Assembly (NCBI GenBank): GCA_002315475.1
Contig: DCGI01000085.1
Location: 1 to 19,920, forward strand
From: Christensenella sp. UBA1782
Lineage (GTDB): Bacteria; Bacillota; Clostridia; Christensenellales; DTU072
Direction of reading: 5' to 3'
DNA: 19,920 bases
The position numbers and the translations under genes were made by a program. Shown here one piece after another: positions 7,286 through 14,800 of the stretch (within the stretch, counting starts at the first letter, position 1; the number at the start of each line of letters is the position of its first letter). The notes under the pieces are model-generated. The model was not told where the DNA came from and did no database searches. It was given only the letters and a program-made list of their open reading frames with translations.

Positions 7286-10200
7286 ATGTTAAAGAAAAGA
7301 ATTCCGATTTTACTGCTTACGGTTTTTCTGAGTTTCCTTGTCTTTTTTATGGCGTCTTGCGATAAAGGCGAAGGGGAGAGCGAAGTGAAATTGACGGGTA
7401 TTTCCGTTTTGGAATCCACCGTTCCCCAACAAGCGGTCGTCGGAGAATTGGATGTTACCACCATTCGTTTGGTTTTGAAGTACAGTAACGGCAAGACGGA
7501 AGAAAAGACAATGGACACTTCCATGCTTCCCGAAGAAAGCCAAACCAAACTGCAAAAAGCGGGCACGCAAACCGTTACCGTCGTCTATAACAATCTCACC
7601 GCTAAGTTTTCCATAAAGCTGCTTGCCAAAACAATCCCGAATTACACGTTGACCGTTTACAACGGAATCCCGACTTTTATCGACGGAAAAAAGATTCAAA
7701 AAAGCATCGAAGTTTCGGGCGACTATTACCGTCAAATCTACCCCGAAGGAACCGTCGTTACCGTCCAATGGATAGACAACGGCAACATTTTTTCCCGTTG
7801 GGAAGCCAATAATTTGTTTTTAACCGACGAAAGTACGGTAGACGTAACCATGACGCAGGACTATACTTTATGGGGGTATTCCGAAGTATCGACCAGCGTC
7901 GTTTCGTTTAAGTCGTTTTTGGAAAAAGGTTCCAAAGAATTGGATTCCAGAACAACGGACGAATTGAAAGAGAGCGACATTCCCACGATAAGCCGTCCCA
8001 ATTACGTCTTTTCCGGATGGACGACCGACGTCATCGACGAAGAAGCGGCACTTGACGGTTATTCCGAAAACTTAGTTACTTTCCCCTACAAGGTGGGGAG
8101 AGACGTTACCTTTTACGCGACTTGGAAATCGGTCGGCGTCGTCTACGAAAAGGTAGAGGAGCATTACGAAATAACCGGATATACGGGTTCGTTTGAAGAT
8201 TTGGAACTGCCCACCTATTATTTGGGGTTGCCCGTCGAAAAAATACGGAAAGACGCCTTTCTTACCAACGGTAAAACCCTTTTATCGCTGACTTTGCCCG
8301 AAACCCTTCTTGAAATCGAGGAGGGGGCTTTTGCACCTTGCCGAAATCTTGCCGAAATAAAATTGGCGCAAGAATCCCGTTCTTTCGCTTTGCAAGACGG
8401 GTGTTTGTACGATTACGAAAAAACGAAGTTCCTGTGCTATCCTTCGGGAATGATTACGGCGGAATTGACGGTAGCGAGCGGCGTGCGAGAAATCGCCGAT
8501 TTCGCTTTTTATGTCGCTTTGTGCGGCGGCATCCGTTTGCCGCAATCGGTAGAATATATCGGAAATGCCGCTTTTGCCAGTGAATATATTGATTTTATTG
8601 ATTTTTCCAAAATCATTCCCACCGCTTTGACGATGGGCGAAAACGTTTTTGACGAACATATTTCCTCCTTGTTGCTGTCTTCGGCAAACTACGAAAGATT
8701 TTTAAGTCGTTTCCCGCAAATGAACGCTTTACAGGAGCAAGCGGTGCTTGACGAAGAAGAAGTGCACAAAGTTTACGTTTATAGCTATGTGGAAGGGAAC
8801 GGAGAGGAAGTTTCTTTGCTGTATCGGTTGATTTGCGAAAAAGACTTAATCGATATGTCTACGTTGTCGACGGAAGAAGCGGCAAAGGAAGAATCCTACG
8901 TTTCGGCGGAAATACTCGGCGTCAGCCGTACCGTAAAATCTATGGCGATACCGATAACCTTTTCGGCTGACGGGAAGAAATATCCCGTAACCTCCCTTGC
9001 CTATCGTGCTTTTGCTTCCTGCGAAAAGCTGTCCGTCATCACTTTCCCGTTCTCGGGCAAGTTGCAACGAATTTGCGACGACGCTTTTCTGGATACCGCA
9101 TGGCTTTCTTCGGCGGGGGACAGTATTCAGTCCAACGGTATTTTGTACAAGTATTTAGGAAACGAGAAGGTCGTCACTTTGCAGTCGAGTATCAAAAGAA
9201 TTGCCGAGTCGGCTTTTTACGGAAACGAAACGTTGCAATACCTCGACGTTACGAATAATTCTTCTTTGCAGTATATCGGCGCCCACGCTTTCGACGGTTG
9301 TACTTCTTTCGTCGGGTTTATCTGTAACGCCAACGAAGAAGGGGACGGGGTGTATTTGAAGAGTTCGGTTCGTTCCATCGGAAAGTATGCTTTTCGGAAT
9401 ACCGCCGTTTCTGCGCTCAAATTGCAGGAATCGACGTCGCAACTTGTCAACAATCTTGCGATAATCGACGATTACGCTTTTTCTTCCTGTCGCTATTTAC
9501 GGTCGGTAACCCTTTCCCGTTCCACCGTAACCGTTTCCAACAGTGCCTTTACGGAGTGTCCCGCCTTGGCGGAATTCGTTTTGAACGAAGTCAATACGGC
9601 TTTCGTCGTGTACGACGGTATTTTGTATCAAAAAGAAGGCGATGCCTTTACCCTTGCTTGTTATCCCGCCGGCAGAATCGACGGAGAATTCAATCCGTCC
9701 TATGTCAAAAACTATAGTAGTGCCATGACGGTCGATTATTCCTTACTGGAAGGCGTCTCGGACGGAAAAGTGGGAAGCGTCACCGTAAACGGTCAAAACT
9801 ACGGTCTGTTGGTGCATATCGTTTATGCGGATAGGTGGTCGGTCTGTAAAGACGTCGTAACGGGTAAAACGACGTTGATGACCGAATTCGGGAACGAATT
9901 AAAAACGACGAAAGAAGTTTCGTATGCGGAAGACGGTTCGTTTACGGTGGACGGCGATTATTATTTCACGTTTACCGACGGCGAAGGCAAGGAAATCATT
10001 CTTCTGTACGATACGCAAGAAGAAACGTATTATTATTATCCGACGCACGTTTACTATGCCGACGAATTCGAAGCGGATTTGACGAGGTATTCGGCTGCCG
10101 ACGAAGAAGTCGGTACCGTACGATTCGGTAATGCCGTATTTCCATTGTACTTTGCCGTAACCGACGGACGGGAAATTAAACTTTCGGCAACGCAAATGCC

Positions 10201-11896
10201 TTTGGATAAGAGTAATTCCAAACCGCTTGTCGGCACGAAAAAAGTCTATTATCGAGAAGACGGTACCTTTGCGGTGGACGGAGAATATTACTATTATACC
10301 TATCTAACCGCTTCCAAAGAACGGAAAACGGTACTTTGTTTCGACGAAAGAAAGAACGGATACTGCTTTGAAGGGTATTTGAACGTAACGAAAATCGGCG
10401 AGAACGCGTTTTCGTACAGCAACGTCGGTGCCGTTCGTTTGCCGTCGTTGTTGACCGAAATAGAAGACGGTGCTTTCTGTGCACCGGGATTGTCCTACCT
10501 CTTGTTCGAGGGAAATCCCGTTTCTTCGTATGCTTCGATTTTCCTGTCTTGCGAACCCGACGTCGTTCTTTCCGCCAATGTGTCGGAACTGGATTCACTG
10601 AGTTTCTTTAACAATTTGGTGGATAAAAAGATGGAAAAATTACAATATCAACCGCTTTATTCCTTCTTCTACGATTACGATGCGGAAGCCGACGTCTATC
10701 ATACCGATATTTTGTACGCCGAGCGGAGCGATAATAACAATCTCTATCTCATGCGGGCATCGAGAACGGAAGCCTCTTTGGAGCTCACCGAAGAAGTCCG
10801 CCGAAAGACCGAAAACGGTATAAAAGTTTACGATGAGAACAAAATTATCTATTCCTACGCTTTCTTCGGTTCGATTTTGGAAAAAGTAACGTTACGGGCG
10901 GTTTCGGCACTGAACTCTTATTCGTTTGCGGGAGCCGATTCGTTGACGCAAATTTTCATGGAAACGGGTTTCATTGATACCGTCGAACAAAACGCATTCG
11001 GTTCTAAGATGAATAACGGTCTGTACATTTACGACAATCAAAACGGCGTAAACAGTTATCGGCAGAATTGGGGGTTGGATTTCTTTGTATATACGGATAC
11101 CAATCAAATGGAGCATCAAGCATCGAAGTATCTGATTGCCGGTACCGATAATTTACCGTTTGCCGTCATCTACGATAAAAACGAACAAGGGGACTATTAT
11201 ACCGTCGACGTTTTCTACGGAACCATTACCGAAGAAGACGTAGAACGTATCCAAAGCTCCATTTCCCGTATCGGTTACGATATATCGGGATGGGCAGACG
11301 AAGAGGGAAAATCCGTTTCGCAAAGCGGTTATGTAATACCCTATAATCAAAAATTGTATTGTTGTTGGATGCCGCAGGAATACACCGTTTATTTTGTGGT
11401 AAACAAAGGTTTGACGGCAGAAGGTGCTTTGATTTCGGACGGCGTGAGTGCCGAAATAAAGTACAAAACGACCGTTTCTTACGCCGAAGAATATACTTTT
11501 TCTCTGCAAGGGTACGAAAAAGCCAAATATTCTTTTGCGGGGTGGATGGACGGCGAAAACGTCTATAACGAATCTGCCGTTTGGACGTACGTTCCCGAAA
11601 ACCGCGTCATTACGCTCTATCCCGTTTTGGAAAAGAAAAAGTACACCTTGCATTTGGATTTACGTTCGGGCGAAAGCTTGACGGGAGAGGCGGAACAAGA
11701 CGTTATCGTCTATTACGACGAGAGCTTTACCCTTCCCGTACCCGAAAAGCCGGGGGCGATCTTCGACGGGTGGTATCTAACGGAAGGGGATAAAAAGGTT
11801 TATTTGACCGATTCTTTCGGCAAAAGCTTAATCGGATGGAAGTATTCCGAAGAAGAACAATACGACGTTTATGCGTTATGGAGTGAAAATGAATAA
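7286..11896 (+). CDS. Giant surface lipoprotein with Ig-like, InlB-type and BspA-type leucine-rich repeats (paralogue 1)
   Basis: The protein has 1536 residues from the ATG. Residues 1-24 are a lipoprotein signal (MLKKR, a long hydrophobic stretch, then MASC) with the lipidated cysteine at C25. Next come an Ig-like domain (about 35-115), two InlB/Flg_new-type repeats (about 118-200 and 205-282, ending in VTFYATW), and leucine-rich repeats of the BspA/LRR_5 type with IGxxAFxxC and GILYxxxxxxxLxxYPxG signatures (about 295-815). A doubled 90-residue module follows (about 829-1028), then more leucine-rich repeats (to about 1245), a further InlB-like segment and two final InlB-type repeats (about 1364-1451 and 1452-1533). 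It should be exported and tethered to the outer face of the membrane; adhesion or substrate capture is a guess from the domain types. No catalytic motif or wall anchor is seen. The gene overlaps its paralogue by eight bases. Codon use matches its neighbours. Confidence 0.88.
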   Translation: MLKKRIPILLLTVFLSFLVFFMASCDKGEGESEVKLTGISVLESTVPQQAVVGELDVTTIRLVLKYSNGKTEEKTMDTSMLPEESQTKLQKAGTQTVTVVYNNLTAKFSIKLLAKTIPNYTLTVYNGIPTFIDGKKIQKSIEVSGDYYRQIYPEGTVVTVQWIDNGNIFSRWEANNLFLTDESTVDVTMTQDYTLWGYSEVSTSVVSFKSFLEKGSKELDSRTTDELKESDIPTISRPNYVFSGWTTDVIDEEAALDGYSENLVTFPYKVGRDVTFYATWKSVGVVYEKVEEHYEITGYTGSFEDLELPTYYLGLPVEKIRKDAFLTNGKTLLSLTLPETLLEIEEGAFAPCRNLAEIKLAQESRSFALQDGCLYDYEKTKFLCYPSGMITAELTVASGVREIADFAFYVALCGGIRLPQSVEYIGNAAFASEYIDFIDFSKIIPTALTMGENVFDEHISSLLLSSANYERFLSRFPQMNALQEQAVLDEEEVHKVYVYSYVEGNGEEVSLLYRLICEKDLIDMSTLSTEEAAKEESYVSAEILGVSRTVKSMAIPITFSADGKKYPVTSLAYRAFASCEKLSVITFPFSGKLQRICDDAFLDTAWLSSAGDSIQSNGILYKYLGNEKVVTLQSSIKRIAESAFYGNETLQYLDVTNNSSLQYIGAHAFDGCTSFVGFICNANEEGDGVYLKSSVRSIGKYAFRNTAVSALKLQESTSQLVNNLAIIDDYAFSSCRYLRSVTLSRSTVTVSNSAFTECPALAEFVLNEVNTAFVVYDGILYQKEGDAFTLACYPAGRIDGEFNPSYVKNYSSAMTVDYSLLEGVSDGKVGSVTVNGQNYGLLVHIVYADRWSVCKDVVTGKTTLMTEFGNELKTTKEVSYAEDGSFTVDGDYYFTFTDGEGKEIILLYDTQEETYYYYPTHVYYADEFEADLTRYSAADEEVGTVRFGNAVFPLYFAVTDGREIKLSATQMPLDKSNSKPLVGTKKVYYREDGTFAVDGEYYYYTYLTASKERKTVLCFDERKNGYCFEGYLNVTKIGENAFSYSNVGAVRLPSLLTEIEDGAFCAPGLSYLLFEGNPVSSYASIFLSCEPDVVLSANVSELDSLSFFNNLVDKKMEKLQYQPLYSFFYDYDAEADVYHTDILYAERSDNNNLYLMRASRTEASLELTEEVRRKTENGIKVYDENKIIYSYAFFGSILEKVTLRAVSALNSYSFAGADSLTQIFMETGFIDTVEQNAFGSKMNNGLYIYDNQNGVNSYRQNWGLDFFVYTDTNQMEHQASKYLIAGTDNLPFAVIYDKNEQGDYYTVDVFYGTITEEDVERIQSSISRIGYDISGWADEEGKSVSQSGYVIPYNQKLYCCWMPQEYTVYFVVNKGLTAEGALISDGVSAEIKYKTTVSYAEEYTFSLQGYEKAKYSFAGWMDGENVYNESAVWTYVPENRVITLYPVLEKKKYTLHLDLRSGESLTGEAEQDVIVYYDESFTLPVPEKPGAIFDGWYLTEGDKKVYLTDSFGKSLIGWKYSEEEQYDVYALWSENE
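9770..10369 (+). repeat. Doubled ~90-residue beta-rich module inside paralogue 1
   Basis: Two copies, 9770-10039 and 10109-10369, encode segments that align along most of their length. Both open with VGxV. Both later carry the block TKKVxYxEDGxFxVDGxYY, followed by a K-x-x-x-L-x-[FY]-D strand and a tyrosine-rich end. The copies are diverged at the DNA level, so the duplication is old. They interrupt the leucine-rich repeats. I do not recognise the fold; short alternating hydrophobic strands suggest a small beta sheet. Paralogue 2 keeps only a shortened trace (VGTEK to KDGEGYY, residues 846-867). Confidence 0.7.
11880..11883 (+). promoter_or_regulatory. Ribosome-binding site deciding the second lipoprotein start
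   Basis: GGAG lies five bases before the ATG at 11889 and inside the end of the first lipoprotein gene. An upstream in-frame ATG at 11871 has no such site and would put MRYGVK ahead of a textbook MNKKFLK signal peptide. The start at 11889 is therefore chosen, and translation is probably coupled. Confidence 0.8.
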
Positions 11897-14800
11897 GAAA
11901 TTCTTAAAACTTTTCATAGCAGTAGCATTATTGCTTTCCCTCAGCCTTGTCTTGGCGTCCTGCGATTTATTCGGTAAAAACAAAGAAACCGATACGCCGG
12001 AGGAAGAGGAAGAACAGGAAGTATACGTTTCTTCCATATCGATTTCGGCAGACTCCGTTCCCGAGTCGGCGGGAGCCGGATTGGTGGATTTAAGCGAAAT
12101 CGTCATGATTGTAAAGAAGAGCGACGGAACGGTGGAAAACATTCCTCTGAAGGAAGATTATCTTGCCTTAGCCGGTCGAAACAAACTCAACGAAGTGGGT
12201 TTACAACAAATCGAAGTTCTTTACGAAGGTTGCAAGACGCAATTTCAAATCACCTTGGTCGATCCGAGCATAACCAGTTATTCTTTGGTGGTAACGGGAG
12301 GAATTCCCGTTGTCGTGGACGGAAAAGAGGTATCCGAAAAAGTCGATGCCGACGGTGTTTTCCGCGCCGTATATCCTTCGGGAACGGTGGTGAGTATTCG
12401 GTGGATTCCCGAAGAAAATAAAGCATTCGATTATTGGACGAAAGACGATAAAATGATCGATCGGCAAGAGGAAACCGTCGTGGAAATGAACGGCAACTAT
12501 ATCTATGCCGCTTATTCTAAGGATATAGTATATTCAGTAAGTTTTATTACCTATAAAGAGAATTTTAACATCGCTTCCAAAATGGTGCGTAAACTCTATC
12601 AATCGGACATTGCGGAAATGACGATGGATAATTACGTTTTCGCAGGTTGGACGCTATCCGAAATTTCCAACGATCAGGCGTTAAGCGGAGAAACATTCCC
12701 GTTGGTACCGTTTGATAAAATTTCGGAAAACCGACCGACCGAGAAGTATTTTGAAGTGGAAAAAGACGTTACGTTCTACGCCGTATGGACGCCGATAAAA
12801 TTATCCTATTCTTCTTACACCGATACGGCTTCGGGGGAGAGCGGATATAAAATCGTAGGGTACAGCGGAACGCTGTCTTCGCTGGAGATACCTTCCTATT
12901 ATGACGGCAGCAAAGTCCTTGCTATTGAGAAGGATGCTTTCAAACAAAATAACGCCAAGCTTCTGCAGACGGTATTCATTCCCGAAACCGTCGTAGACAT
13001 TGACGAAGGTGCCTTCCGAAACTGTTCTTCGCTCGTTTCGTTTACGGTGGATTCCGAATCCAAGAAGTTTTCTTCGGACGGTGACGTTCTGTATAAAAAC
13101 GACCGAACCATTTTGGTGGCGTATCCTGCGGGAAAAGTCGCCGCACAGTATACGCTGGAATCCAACGTAACCACGATTTCCGCTTACGCCTTTTACGGTG
13201 CCGTCGTAGGAAAGGTTTATTTATCGAAGGACGTGACGAGCATAGGGGATTATGCCTTTAACAGCGTACATATCGACACGTTGGATTTTTCGGGTTTGCG
13301 TGTCAGTAAGCTAAGCTCGAATAAATCCTACATAGGCGAAGGTGCTTTTTCCGACAATCTTTCCTGTATCAACGTCGGGAACAACGAAGTCGTAGCATAT
13401 AAGGCAATCGACGGCTTTAAGAATTTTACCGACAGAATTACCGACGAGGGGATCAATTCCGACTTAACCCACCCATTATATATTTATAAACAAGGTGACG
13501 TTACGTTATTGTACCGCTTAATCGACGAAAACAACGAAGCCAAGTATTTTAACCGAAAAGACCAAACGGCGGAAATCATCGGTTCTTCCCGTAGTATGAC
13601 TTCCCTCCTTTTCCCGAATACCGTTCTTTACGGCAATACTTCTTATACCATAACCGCCATCGGGTACTACGCATTCCGCGATTGTATCAAATTGCAAGAG
13701 GTAAAACTGCCCCTTTATTTGGAACGAGTAGGCGATCTTGCTTTTGAAGATACCGCATGGAAGGACACCTTAAACAATTACAGTATCGTGGAAAACGATA
13801 CCCTCTATAAGTATCTCGGTGAAGAAACGACCTACACGCTTGCCGAGTCGGTGACGAGAATAGCCGAAGGTGCTTTTGCCGGCAATACGAAATTGCAGGC
13901 GATTACGTTTAACGACGTTCTCGTCCATATCGACGCTTTTGCTTTTGACGGTTGTACCCGCTTGCATAAAATCGGAGGGGAGGACGAAACCTTCTTAATC
14001 AAAAAGAGCCTTCAAAAAATCGGTGCCTACGCCTTCCGTAATACCGCTATCTCCGATATATCTTCCGAGAGTAACGCACAACTTGTTTCGGTGGCAGAAT
14101 ACGCTTTTGAGAATTGCTGCTATTTGTTACACGTTTCGTTGGATTGTCCCGTACTTGCTTCGGTAGACACAACGGCGTTCTTAGGGGATGACAGTTTGTT
14201 ATCCTATACCGTTACCGAAGAAAACGGTACCTATTTCAGCTCGAACGGAATCCTATATACGATGTTCAGTAAAGCCACCGCAGGACTGTTCCTCTATCCC
14301 GCCGGCAAGATGACGGCTGTGTTGAATCCGTCTGCCGACGTGAAAAAATATCTATCGGTAACCGATGATACTTTCGTTTTGTTCAAGAAAGAATATTTGA
14401 TTACCGAAACGGCGGGTTCTTACGTCGGGACGGAAAAAACCAATAGCGAGAATACCGTAACCGTCCGAAAAGACGGGGAGGGATATTATTTAGAACCGAC
14501 GATTACTTCGCTCGGAGAGAATGCTTTGCACGATAGCAATATCGGAGCTTTGTATATTGAAAAAGACGTCAAGAGCGTTTATCCCGTATACGTTTCGGGA
14601 TTGCTATACGTATATTTGGAGTCGGCTCCGACCACCTATAAAAAGATTTTTACCGAAACCCGATATGAACCGACCTACGTAAAAGTCGGATCGGAGTTTA
14701 CCGGACTACTGAGCTTCTTTGCGTCCGACAGCGAATTGATGAATGAAAAATACACCGAAAAAGATTTTGTTTTCTTCACCGATTCTTATCTGTATTACTA

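Noticed and set aside
11871..11888. ATG at 11871 as the start of the second lipoprotein
   Set aside because: It has no ribosome-binding site and would precede a canonical MNKKFLK signal start that has GGAG five bases upstream.
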